Origin: Litorisediminicola beolgyonensis
GTDB taxonomy: Bacteria; Pseudomonadota; Alphaproteobacteria; Rhodobacterales; Rhodobacteraceae
Reading direction: 5' to 3'
Assembly: GCF_042679605.1 (NCBI RefSeq)
Contig: NZ_JBHTMU010000006.1
Coordinates: 62,001-126,000 of the forward strand
Length of the DNA stretch: 64,000 nucleotides
The position numbers and the translations under genes are program-made. The notes beneath the pieces were generated by a model. It saw nothing but the letters and a program-made list of their open reading frames with translations, did not search any database and had not been told where the DNA came from. Positions 54,738 to 62,483 of the stretch are shown here, piece by piece (positions within the stretch are counted from its first letter, which is position 1; each line of letters begins with the position of its first letter).

Positions 54738-54863
54738 ATGCAGACCATCACTCACGGCGCACGCGGACTTCAGCTGATCTGGAGGCTCAACACCGACCGT
54801 CTGCTCTTCGTGGGCACGCTCGGTGCGGCCCTGATGATCGGCGCGGCTCTCAGCTCGCTTTGA
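54738..54863 (+). CDS. 41-residue single-span membrane protein before bamA
   Basis: The frame runs from ATG 54,738 to TGA 54,863: MQTITHGARGLQLIWRLNTD then RLLFVGTLGAALMIGAALSSL. It has one hydrophobic span (about 22-41) after a basic/polar head. AAGGAAAGG lies 9 to 17 bases before the ATG. It is too short for routine gene calling but is supported by the membrane span, the ribosome-binding site and the reading direction of the cluster. It is 142 bases before bamA. I do not recognise the family. Function unknown. Confidence 0.65.
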   Translation: MQTITHGARGLQLIWRLNTDRLLFVGTLGAALMIGAALSSL

Positions 54864-55005
54864 CGCTCGTGCAGGCCGCGCACAGCCCCTGCACGTGACA
54901 CCCCCGCCACGACCCTTCGCGCTGCCCGCGCGGAGGTTTGACTAGGCCCGTCAATCCCGATACTGGACTCGCCCAAGGGACCAGAGAAAAAAGGGATGAG
55001 CGGGC

Positions 55006-57348
55006 ATGTCGGACAGCATCTTCGGAGGCCGCTCCGGCCTCGGCCGGGCCAGCAGATCGGCCACCGCGCTGGCGCTGATCCTCGCTCTTGCCGCCACCAC
55101 CCTTCCAAACGGCGTCGTCGCCCAATCCTATTCCTTCTCGAACGTCTCGATCGAGGGCAACCAGCGCGTCGAACCGGGCACGATCCTCTCCTATGCGGGC
55201 ATCGCGCGCGGTCAGACCGTGTCGGCCGGCGAGTTGAACTCGGCTTATCAGCGCATTCAGGAGTCGGGCCTCTTCGAGAGCGTCGAGATCGTTCCGCAGG
55301 GCAACACCCTGGTGATCCGCGTCGTCGAGTACCCGACGATCAACACCATCGCGGTCGAGGGCAACAGCCGCATCTCCGACGAAGACCTGCAGCCGGTGAT
55401 CCAGTCGCAATCGCGCCGGGTCTTTTCGCCGACGCAGGCCGAGGCCGACGCCAACGCGATCGCCGAGGCCTATGTCGCGCAGGGCCGCATCTCGGCGCGC
55501 GTCCAGCCGCGGGTGATCCGCCGCTCCGACAATCGCGTCGACCTGGTCTTCGAGGTGTTCGAGGGCGGGGTGGTCGAGGTCGAGCGCATCGCCTTCAACG
55601 GCAACCGCGCCTTCTCGGATCGCCGCCTGCGCCGCGCCATCGAGACCCGCCAGGCGGGCCTTCTGAGGGCCTTCGTCACCCGTGACAGCCTTGTCGAGGA
55701 TCGCCTGCAATTCGACCAGCAGCTTCTGCGCGACTTCTACGCCTCGCGCGGCTTCGTCGATTTCCGGGTGCTCGGCGTCAATGCCGAGCTGACCGAGGAG
55801 CGCGACGCCTTCTTCGTGACCTTCAACATCGAGGAAGGCCAGCAATTCAAGGTCGGCAACGTCTCGGTCGTCTCGGATATGCCGGGGGTCGATCCCGATG
55901 CTTTCCAGCGCGCCATCAAGATGCGCAGCGGCCAGGTCTACAGCCCGAGCGCCGTCGAGACCGACATCGCACGCCTCGAGCGCATGGCGATCCGCGAGGG
56001 TCTCGATTTCGTCCGGGTCGAGCCGCGCATCGATCGCAACGACCGCGATGTCACGCTCGACGTGACCTACCAGCTGACCCGCGGCCCTCGTATCTTCGTC
56101 GAGCGCATCGACATCGAGGGCAACACCACCACGCTCGACCGCGTCGTGCGCCGCCAGTTCGACACCGTCGAGGGCGATCCGTTCAACCCGCGCGAAATCC
56201 GCGCCGCCGCCGAGCGCATTCGCGCGCTGGGCTTCTTCTCGGATGCCGAGGTCGATGCCCGCGAAGGCTCGACCCCGCAGCAGGTGGTCGTCGATGTCGA
56301 CGTGACCGAGCAGCCGACCGGCTCGATCAGCTTCGGCGGCAACTACTCGACCAATTCCGGCTTCGGCGCCGCGATCTCCTTCTCCGAGCGCAACTTCCTC
56401 GGCCGGGGCCAGCAGCTGTCGCTGGGCGTCAACACCGCCTCGGACAACTCGCGCTACTTCTTCCGCTTCACCGAGCCCGCGCTTCTCGGTCGCGACGTCG
56501 CCTTTGGCCTGAACCTCAGCTACTACGAGTCCGAGCAGGACAACGCGCGCTACAACACCAAGGTGGGCACTCTCTCGCCGTCGCTGACCTTCCCGCTGAA
56601 CGACAGCTCGCGCCTGCAACTGCGCTACACGCTGCAATCGACCGACCTGTCGATCCCCGACGGCTCGATCGACGAGACCGGCGAACTGGTCAAGGCCGAG
56701 GCCGAGCGCGGCAAGCTCATCGAAAGCTCGATCGGCTACACCTTCAGCTACGACACCCGCCGCACCGGGCTGGATCCCGACGCGGGCGTGCTTCTGGAAT
56801 TCGGTCAGGATTTCGGCGGGCTCGGCGGCGATACCGAGTTCGTCAAGACCACCGCGCGCGCGGTCGCGCAGCGGCTTGCCTTCAACGAGGACGTGACGCT
56901 GCGCGCCACGGTCGAGGCCGGCGCGGTCAACTACTCCGGCGATGGCAGCCGGGTGACCGACCGCTTCTTCCTCGGCTCCAGCCTGATGCGCGGCTTCGAG
57001 CCCGGCGGCATCGGCCCGCGGGAATACAACGATGCGGCGGATGTGGATGACGCGCTTGGCGGCAATTACTTCGCCGTCGCCCGGCTCGAGGCCGAGTTCC
57101 CGCTGGGCTTTGCCGAGGAATACGGCATCCGCGGAGGTCTCTTCTACGATGTCGGCAATCTCTGGGGGCTCGACAAGACAAACTCGGACGTCCTCTACGA
57201 GGATGGCGCATGGCGGCAGGTCGTCGGCGCCGCGCTTCTCTGGGACACGCCGCTCGGTCCGCTGCGCTTCAACTTCACCGAGACCCTCCAGAAGGAAGAT
57301 CGCGACAAGGACCAGAACTTCGAGCTGACGATCCAGACGGATTTCTGA
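55006..57348 (+). CDS. bamA: Outer membrane protein assembly factor BamA
   Basis: This 780-residue protein has a signal peptide (ending near residue 40, VVAQSYSFSN). Five POTRA domains follow to about residue 440: SFSNVSIEGNQRVEPGTILSYAGI, INTIAVEGNSRISDEDLQ, VERIAFNGNRAFSDRRLRRAI, FKVGNVSVVSDMPGVDPDAF and IFVERIDIEGNTTTLDRVVRRQF. A 16-strand beta-barrel completes it, and it ends in TIQTDF, the aromatic C-terminal outer membrane signal. It folds outer membrane beta-barrels. It starts at ATG 55,006. ompH begins at its stop codon (TGATG). Confidence 0.97.
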   Translation: MSDSIFGGRSGLGRASRSATALALILALAATTLPNGVVAQSYSFSNVSIEGNQRVEPGTILSYAGIARGQTVSAGELNSAYQRIQESGLFESVEIVPQGNTLVIRVVEYPTINTIAVEGNSRISDEDLQPVIQSQSRRVFSPTQAEADANAIAEAYVAQGRISARVQPRVIRRSDNRVDLVFEVFEGGVVEVERIAFNGNRAFSDRRLRRAIETRQAGLLRAFVTRDSLVEDRLQFDQQLLRDFYASRGFVDFRVLGVNAELTEERDAFFVTFNIEEGQQFKVGNVSVVSDMPGVDPDAFQRAIKMRSGQVYSPSAVETDIARLERMAIREGLDFVRVEPRIDRNDRDVTLDVTYQLTRGPRIFVERIDIEGNTTTLDRVVRRQFDTVEGDPFNPREIRAAAERIRALGFFSDAEVDAREGSTPQQVVVDVDVTEQPTGSISFGGNYSTNSGFGAAISFSERNFLGRGQQLSLGVNTASDNSRYFFRFTEPALLGRDVAFGLNLSYYESEQDNARYNTKVGTLSPSLTFPLNDSSRLQLRYTLQSTDLSIPDGSIDETGELVKAEAERGKLIESSIGYTFSYDTRRTGLDPDAGVLLEFGQDFGGLGGDTEFVKTTARAVAQRLAFNEDVTLRATVEAGAVNYSGDGSRVTDRFFLGSSLMRGFEPGGIGPREYNDAADVDDALGGNYFAVARLEAEFPLGFAEEYGIRGGLFYDVGNLWGLDKTNSDVLYEDGAWRQVVGAALLWDTPLGPLRFNFTETLQKEDRDKDQNFELTIQTDF

Positions 57349-57911
57349 TGCGGATGCGCATCGCGCTGGCCGCGGCGCTTCTTGCCCTGGCGCTCCCGGG
57401 ACATGCCGGGGCGCAGCAGCAACCGGCTCCGATCGCACCGGGGCCGAGCGCGATCCTGACGATCGAGCCTGACCGGTTTTACGCCGAAAGCGCCTTTGGC
57501 GCGCGGGTCAGCCGCGAGATCGAGGCCGAGGGGCAGGCCATCGCCGCCGAGAACCGCCGGATCGAGGCCGATCTGACCGAGGAAGAGCGCCGCCTCACCG
57601 AAGAGCGCGACCGTGTGCCGGCCGACGAGTTCCGCGCGCTTGCCGATGCGTTCGACGAGAAGGTGCAGTCGCTGCGCCAGACCCAGGACGCCAAGGCCCG
57701 CGCGCTCGGCACCCGCTCGGAAGAGGAGCGGAGGCGCTTTCTCGACGCTGCCCAGCCGGTGCTGACCCGGCTTCTCGCGGATCGCGGCGCGGCGATGATC
57801 CTCGACCGGCGCTCGGTCTTCTTCTCGCTCGCGACCACGGATGTCACGGACGCGGCCATCGCGCGCGTCAACGCGGCCTTCGGCGACGGCAGCGCGCTTC
57901 CCGAAAACTGA
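57348..57911 (+). CDS. OmpH/Skp-family periplasmic chaperone
   Basis: This 187-residue protein has a Sec signal (MRMRIALAAALLALALPGHAGA). A long helical coiled-coil region follows (about 70-150: IEAEGQAIAAENRRIEADLTEEERRLTEERDR) with a C-terminal beta part (GAAMILDRRSVFFSLATTDVTD). That matches the Skp trimeric jellyfish fold, which carries unfolded outer membrane proteins to BamA. Its ATG at 57,348 overlaps the bamA stop by one base. fabZ follows. Confidence 0.92.
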   Translation: MRMRIALAAALLALALPGHAGAQQQPAPIAPGPSAILTIEPDRFYAESAFGARVSREIEAEGQAIAAENRRIEADLTEEERRLTEERDRVPADEFRALADAFDEKVQSLRQTQDAKARALGTRSEEERRRFLDAAQPVLTRLLADRGAAMILDRRSVFFSLATTDVTDAAIARVNAAFGDGSALPEN

Positions 57912-57978
57912 GCGCGCTTGCCTGAGCGGGCGGCGGTTGCTAGGCAGACCGGATACTGCCCGCCAAGAAGGACGAGAC

Positions 57979-58440
57979 ATGGCCGATACGCCCACCAGCG
58001 CCGACATTCAGCTTATCCAGCGGATTCTGCCGCATCGTTATCCGTTCCTGCTCGTCGACCGGGTCGAGGAGATCGACGGCACGAAAAGCGCGGTGGGCCT
58101 CAAGAACGTCACCATGAACGAGCCGCATTTCCAGGGCCATTTCCCCGGCACTCCGATCATGCCCGGCGTCACCATCGTCGAGGCGATGGCGCAGACCGCC
58201 GCCGTCATGGTCGGCGTGACGATGGAGCTGCAGGACAAGGAGATGCTGATCTATTTCATGGGCATCGACGGCTGCAAGTTCCGCCGCAAGGTGATCCCGG
58301 GCGACCAGCTCCGGATGGAGCTCGAGACGCTGCGCGGCAAGCCCGGCGGCAAGGTCTGGAAGTTCCGCGGCCGTGCCACGGTCGGCGGCGAGATGGCCTG
58401 CGAAGCCGAGTTCACCGCGATGATGGACCTGCCCGCGTGA
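57979..58440 (+). CDS. fabZ: 3-hydroxyacyl-ACP dehydratase
   Basis: This 153-residue hotdog-fold enzyme dehydrates beta-hydroxyacyl-ACP. The catalytic His is in HFQGHFPGTPIMPGVTIVEAMAQTAAV at about residue 54, and the Glu is in VEAMAQ. The start MADTPTSADIQLIQRILPHRYPFLLVDRV is typical. Its product level is linked to lipid A synthesis. lpxA starts in its stop codon (GTGA overlap). Confidence 0.97.
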   Translation: MADTPTSADIQLIQRILPHRYPFLLVDRVEEIDGTKSAVGLKNVTMNEPHFQGHFPGTPIMPGVTIVEAMAQTAAVMVGVTMELQDKEMLIYFMGIDGCKFRRKVIPGDQLRMELETLRGKPGGKVWKFRGRATVGGEMACEAEFTAMMDLPA

Positions 58441-59219
58441 GCGGTATCCATCCGTCCGCCGTCATCGAGGACGGCGCGAAGATCGGCGACAACGTCACCA
58501 TCGGTCCCTTCTGCCATATCGGGCCCGAGGTCAGCCTTGCCGATGGTGTTGTTCTGAAGAGCCATGTGGTCGTCACCGGCGAGACCGTCATCGGTGAAGA
58601 CACCGTGATCTTCCCCTTCGCGGTGATCGGCGAGACCCCGCAGGACCTGAAGTTCAAGGGCGAGAAGACGCGGCTGGAGATCGGCAAGCGCAACCGCATC
58701 CGCGAGCATGTCACGATGAATGCCGGAACCGAGGGCGGCGGCGGGCTGACCCGCGTCGGCGATGACGGGCTCTTCATGGCGGGCTGCCATGTCGCCCATG
58801 ACGTGCAGGTCGGCGACCGCTGCATCCTCGTGAACAACTCGGCGCTGGCAGGGCATTGCGTGCTCGAGGACGACGTGATCGTCGGCGGGCTCTCGGGCGT
58901 GCATCAATGGGTCCGGATCGGGCGCGGCGCGATCATCGGCGCTGTCACCATGGTGACGAACGACGTGATCCCCTACGGCCTCGTCCAGGCCCCGCGCGGC
59001 AAGCTCGACGGGTTGAACCTCGTGGGTCTGAAACGCCGCGGCGTGGCGCGAAAGGACATCACCGCGCTGCGCGCCGCCTTCCAGATGCTGGCGCAGGGCG
59101 AGGGGCCCTTCGCCGACCGCGCCCGCCGTCTGGGCGACGAGACCGAGAGCGACTATGTGCGCGAGATCGTGGCGTTCATCCTCGCCGATACCGACCGCCA
59201 TTTCCTGACCCCGGGCTGA
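58437..59219 (+). CDS. lpxA: UDP-N-acetylglucosamine acyltransferase
   Basis: This 260-residue left-handed beta-helix enzyme catalyses the first step of lipid A synthesis. The hexapeptide repeats run through about 175 residues (IHPSAVIEDGAKIGDNVTIGPFCHIGP). The catalytic His is in FMAGCHVAHDVQVGDRC (about residue 122-126). It starts at GTG 58,437, overlapping fabZ by 4 bases. lpxI follows after 1 base. Confidence 0.97.
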   Translation: MSGIHPSAVIEDGAKIGDNVTIGPFCHIGPEVSLADGVVLKSHVVVTGETVIGEDTVIFPFAVIGETPQDLKFKGEKTRLEIGKRNRIREHVTMNAGTEGGGGLTRVGDDGLFMAGCHVAHDVQVGDRCILVNNSALAGHCVLEDDVIVGGLSGVHQWVRIGRGAIIGAVTMVTNDVIPYGLVQAPRGKLDGLNLVGLKRRGVARKDITALRAAFQMLAQGEGPFADRARRLGDETESDYVREIVAFILADTDRHFLTPG

Positions 59220-59220
59220 G

Positions 59221-60090
59221 ATGCTGGCGCTGATCGCAGGTCGCGGGCGGCTGCCGCAGGCTGTGGCCGGAGCGCAGGTCGAGCGGCCCCTGGTGGCGGC
59301 GCTCGACGGCTTCCTGCCGGACGATCTGACGCCGGACATGACCTTTAGGCTCGAGACCCTGGGCAGCCTCTTCGAGACGCTGCGCGCGCGCGGCGTGACC
59401 CGGGTTTGCCTCTGCGGCGCGATTCGGCGTCCGCAGATCGACCCCTCCCGCATCGACGCCGCGACCGCGCCGCTGGTGCCGCGCCTGACCGAGGCCCTGG
59501 GGCAGGGTGACGACGGCGCGCTCCGCCGCGTCATGGCGCTCTTCGAAGAGGCGGGCTTCGCGCTTCTGGCCGCGCACGAGGCCGCGCCGTCGCTTCTGCC
59601 CGACCCGGGCGTCCCGACCCGCACGCAGCCGCCCGCCATCGCCAAGACCGAAGCCCGCGTCGGCGACGGCGTGCTCGCCCAGCAGGGCGCGGCGGATCTC
59701 GGTCAGGCTTGCGTGATCCGCGGCACCGAGGTGCTCGCGCAAGAGGACGATGCCGGGACCGACGCGATGTTGGCGCGGCTGGGCCAGGACGCAGGCGCGG
59801 GCGACCCGGTGACCTGGCTCATGGACACTGGGGCCGAGGTTCTGGACGACACCGCCGACTGGCTTTCGGGGCGCGAGACGCGCAGCGGGATGCTCTACAA
59901 GGGGCCGAAACCCGGGCAGGACCGCCGCGCCGATCTGCCCGCCATCGGTCCCGGCACGGCGAAGGCCGCGGCCGAGGCGGGGCTGGCCGGTCTCTGTATC
60001 GAGGCGGGCGGGGTGATGGTCCTCGACCGCGACGAAACGCTGCGGCGTCTCGATCGCGCCGGGCTCTATCTCTGGGTCCGGGCGCGATGA
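59221..60090 (+). CDS. lpxI: UDP-2,3-diacylglucosamine diphosphatase LpxI
   Basis: This 289-residue DUF1009 (LpxI) protein hydrolyses UDP-diacylglucosamine in lipid A synthesis in bacteria that lack LpxH. Family segments are MLALIAGRGRLPQAVAGA, DGGALRRV-type acidic motifs (QGDDGALRRVMALFEE), and the C-terminal LPAIGPGTAKAAAEAGLAGLCIEAGGVMVLDRDETLRR. It lies between lpxA (1 base away) and lpxB (4-base overlap, ATGA), the typical alphaproteobacterial order. Confidence 0.96.
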   Translation: MLALIAGRGRLPQAVAGAQVERPLVAALDGFLPDDLTPDMTFRLETLGSLFETLRARGVTRVCLCGAIRRPQIDPSRIDAATAPLVPRLTEALGQGDDGALRRVMALFEEAGFALLAAHEAAPSLLPDPGVPTRTQPPAIAKTEARVGDGVLAQQGAADLGQACVIRGTEVLAQEDDAGTDAMLARLGQDAGAGDPVTWLMDTGAEVLDDTADWLSGRETRSGMLYKGPKPGQDRRADLPAIGPGTAKAAAEAGLAGLCIEAGGVMVLDRDETLRRLDRAGLYLWVRAR

Positions 60091-61253
60091 AGCTCTTCCT
60101 GACCGCGGGCGAGGCCTCGGGCGACCGTCTGGGCGCGGCGCTGATGCGGGGACTGCGCGCGCTTCTGCCCGACGAGGAGATCGAGGTCCGCGGCATCGGC
60201 GGTCCGCGCATGATCGAGGAGGGGCTCCAGAGCCTCTTCCCGATGGACGAGATCGCGATCATGGGCATCACCGAGATCCTGCGCGAATACCGCAGCCTCA
60301 AACGCCGCATCCGCGAGACCGCCGAGGCCGCCATCGACTGGCAGCCCGACGTGGTGGTCACGGTCGATCTTCCCGAGTTTTCGCTCCGCGTGGCCGAGAT
60401 CATCAAGGCGCGCTCGCAGCTCAGGACCGTGCATTACGTGGCTCCGACCGTCTGGGCCTGGCGTCCGGGCCGCGCCGCGAAGATGGCGCGCCATATCGAC
60501 CAGGTGCTGGCGCTGTTTCCCTTCGAGCCGCCCTACATGGAGGCCGAGGGCATGCGCTGCGATTTCGTCGGGCATCCGGTCGTGACCGACCCGCAGGCCT
60601 CGGCCGAGGACTGCGCGGCCTTCCGCGACAGCACCGGGATCGGGGACGCGCCCATCGCGCTCGTCCTGCCCGGGTCGCGCCGCTCCGAGGTAGCGCGGCT
60701 TGCCCCGGTCTTCGGCGCGGTGGCGCGGCGTCTCTCCGAGCGGCGTCCGGAGTTGCGCCTGGTGATCCCGGCGGCGCAGGGCGTGGCCGACAAGGTCGTC
60801 GAGGCCGTCGCCGACTGGCCCGGTGCTCCCGTGATCCTCGATCCCCGCGAGCGCGAAAGCGCGGTCTGGAGCGCCGAGAAGCGCGCGGCTTTCGGCGCCG
60901 CGGATGTCGCGCTCGCCGCCTCCGGCACGGTGTCGCTCGAGCTGGCCGCGGCGGCGACGCCGATGTTGGTGGCCTATGACATGGGCTGGCTCTCGCGCCA
61001 GATCATCGGGCGGATGCTGCTGACCGATACCGTGACGCTGGTGAACCTCGTCTCCGAGACCCGCGCGGTGCCCGAGTTCATCGGCAAGGACTGCCGCCCC
61101 GAGCCGATCGCCCGCGCGCTCCTGTCGGTGCTCGACGCGCCGGGCGCGCAGGACGCGGCGATGGCGCTGACGATGGAGCGGCTCGGGCAGGGCGGCCCGC
61201 CCCCCGGAGAGCGTGCGGCGCGCGCGGTGCTCGAAGGCATCGGACGGCTCTGA
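60087..61253 (+). CDS. lpxB: Lipid-A-disaccharide synthase
   Basis: This 388-residue GT-B glycosyltransferase joins lipid X and UDP-diacylglucosamine. It starts MKLFLTAGEASGDRLGAALMRGL. ALFPFEPPYMEAEGMRCDFVGHPVV, VLPGSRRSEVARLAPVF and LAASGTVSLELAAAATPMLVAYDMGWLSRQI match LpxB. The length fits the family. It overlaps lpxI by 4 bases and ends the cluster. A terminator lies just after. Confidence 0.97.
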   Translation: MKLFLTAGEASGDRLGAALMRGLRALLPDEEIEVRGIGGPRMIEEGLQSLFPMDEIAIMGITEILREYRSLKRRIRETAEAAIDWQPDVVVTVDLPEFSLRVAEIIKARSQLRTVHYVAPTVWAWRPGRAAKMARHIDQVLALFPFEPPYMEAEGMRCDFVGHPVVTDPQASAEDCAAFRDSTGIGDAPIALVLPGSRRSEVARLAPVFGAVARRLSERRPELRLVIPAAQGVADKVVEAVADWPGAPVILDPRERESAVWSAEKRAAFGAADVALAASGTVSLELAAAATPMLVAYDMGWLSRQIIGRMLLTDTVTLVNLVSETRAVPEFIGKDCRPEPIARALLSVLDAPGAQDAAMALTMERLGQGGPPPGERAARAVLEGIGRL

Positions 61254-61262
61254 GCGCCAACG

Positions 61263-61292
61263 AAAAACGCCGGGCACGATGGCCCGGCGTCT
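61263..61292 (-). terminator. Terminator of the IalB-type gene (possibly bidirectional with lpxB)
   Basis: ACGCCGGGC (61,267-61,275) pairs with GCCCGGCGT (61,282-61,290). Read on the minus strand it ends in TTTTTCG. It lies 23 bases beyond the IalB stop. Confidence 0.85.
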
Positions 61293-61314
61293 CATTGTGT
61301 TCGGATGGGCGGCC

Positions 61315-62031
61315 TTACTGCGGCAGCGGCTCGAGCTGGTCGAACCCGGCGGTGAAGCCCGAAAGCGACATCTCGACCGTCACCCGCTGATCGGGGGCGA
61401 GCGCGGGAACGATGCTCACCTTGGCGACATTGCCAGCTTTGAACGCGGCGATGTCCTGCGCGGTGAAGCCGATCCGGGCGAGGCAACCGATCTGGGTGCA
61501 GAAGGCGAAATCGTAGCGCTTGGTCGCGCCACCATCGACCTGGATCGCGAGCTTCTGGGTCAGCAGCGTCTCGAGCGGCACGATGATATTCGCGCCACCG
61601 GCAACCTCGCCGCCTTCGACCTTGAAGAGCCGGGCCTCGGCCACCGACGCGCCATCCGCGCCTTCGAGAAGCTGGTAGAGCTGGCAGGGTTCGGTCTGGC
61701 CTTCGGGCACCCGCAGGCACTCGACCCGCCAGTCGCCGGTCTCGGCCTTGATGTAGGAGGGATCCTCCTGCGCGGCCGGGGCCGCTTCGCCGTCGGTCTG
61801 GCCGAGATCGAGCGCGTCGCTCACCGCCGAGCCGTTGGCCGGTGCCTCGGCTGCAGGGGCCTCGGACGCGGGGGCGTCTGCTGCCGGAGCCTCGGTCGCG
61901 GGGGCGTCGGTGGCGGGCGCTTCCGCGGCCGGTGCCTCGGCGGCGGGTGTGTCGGTCGCGGTTTCCTGGGACAGAGCGGGCCAGGCGCTGGCAAGCGCGA
62001 TGGCCGAGGCGATCAGCAAAGTCTTCTTCAT
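61315..62031 (-). CDS. Exported invasion-associated locus B (IalB)-family protein
   Basis: This 238-residue protein has a Sec signal (MKKTLLIASAIALASAWPALS). A low-complexity Ala/Pro/Glu repeat spans about 24-70 (APAAEAPATDAPATEAPA). The IalB domain follows: GDWRVECLRVPEGQTEPCQLYQLLEGADGASV, PLETLLTQKLAIQVDGGATKRYDFAFCTQIGCLARIGF with conserved Cys pairs. IalB was named for Bartonella invasion but is common in free-living alphaproteobacteria. ATG 62,031 has GGAG 9 bases upstream. The longer upstream frame is rejected. Confidence 0.93.
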   Translation of the reverse strand: MKKTLLIASAIALASAWPALSQETATDTPAAEAPAAEAPATDAPATEAPAADAPASEAPAAEAPANGSAVSDALDLGQTDGEAAPAAQEDPSYIKAETGDWRVECLRVPEGQTEPCQLYQLLEGADGASVAEARLFKVEGGEVAGGANIIVPLETLLTQKLAIQVDGGATKRYDFAFCTQIGCLARIGFTAQDIAAFKAGNVAKVSIVPALAPDQRVTVEMSLSGFTAGFDQLEPLPQ

Positions 62032-62171
62032 CGGGACTGCTCCTTCGGGATCTGGGTCCGGTCTTTGGCGGTGACGTAGCATGCCTCGCGGGCGGTGTCA
62101 GGGGGCAACGCCAAGCGCGCGGCGGACAGGGCGGGGGTTTCCGCCGAACGCCGTCACAATCGCCTCAACAG

Positions 62172-62210
62172 AAAAAGGGCCCGCCAAGCGGACCCTTTTC
62201 CTTCTCCCTG
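62172..62210. terminator. Hairpin with flanking A/T runs (possible bidirectional terminator)
   Basis: AAAAGGG (62,173-62,179) and CCCTTTT (62,193-62,199) flank an inner CCGC/GCGG stem (62,181-62,191). It lies upstream of the IalB gene and may end a short transcript. Confidence 0.55.
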
Positions 62211-62332
62211 TCGGACTGGCCGACTTGTCATTGGCAGTGACGCTACGACGCGGCTGCGGACCCGTCAACAGCGAAACTTCACCTTTTCTCACGGCTTTGC
62301 GAGCAGTCGTTGATAGCTGCGCGGCCACGAAA

Positions 62333-62427
62333 AAAACCGTGCCCGAAGGCACGGTCAGTCTGACAGGGAGGAAATGTCCGTCGACCCAAGAGGACACGAG
62401 GACCACGGACGAAAAAGACGCTAGCCG
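62333..62427 (-). ncRNA. Candidate minus-strand small RNA with own promoter and terminator (about 95 nt)
   Basis: On the minus strand, TTGTCC (complement of 62,457-62,462) and CTTAAC (complement of 62,434-62,439) are 17 bases apart, giving a start near 62,427. The end is a clear terminator: ACCGTGCC/GGCACGGT with loop TTCG (complement of 62,336-62,355) followed by six or seven T. Inside, GTCCGT pairs with ACGGAC around a CU-rich loop, and TTTCCTCCCTG is single-stranded. The UCCUCC motif is complementary to Shine-Dalgarno sites, as in several alphaproteobacterial trans-acting sRNAs. No protein frame fits. Both ends are predicted, not shown. Confidence 0.5.
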
Positions 62428-62483
62428 CAAAAGGTTAAGCGAGTATGTTTGGATCGGGACAAATTCTGGGCGGGGCGCAACGG

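Larger units (their letters stand above)
62032..62483. other. 452-base gap between the IalB gene and the HerA-like gene
   Basis: It holds the terminator-like hairpin near 62,172, the candidate sRNA at 62,333-62,427 and its promoter at 62,434-62,462. I see no protein gene on either strand beyond these. Confidence 0.6.

Noticed and set aside
51867..57438. Two huge minus-strand frames (over 860 codons each) opposite dxr-rseP-bamA
   Set aside because: Codon-bias shadows of well-recognised plus-strand genes.
62380..62430. 16-codon frame with a GGGAGGAA site on the plus strand
   Set aside because: Too short to support; the GGAGG is the complement of the CCTCC motif of the candidate sRNA, which fits better.
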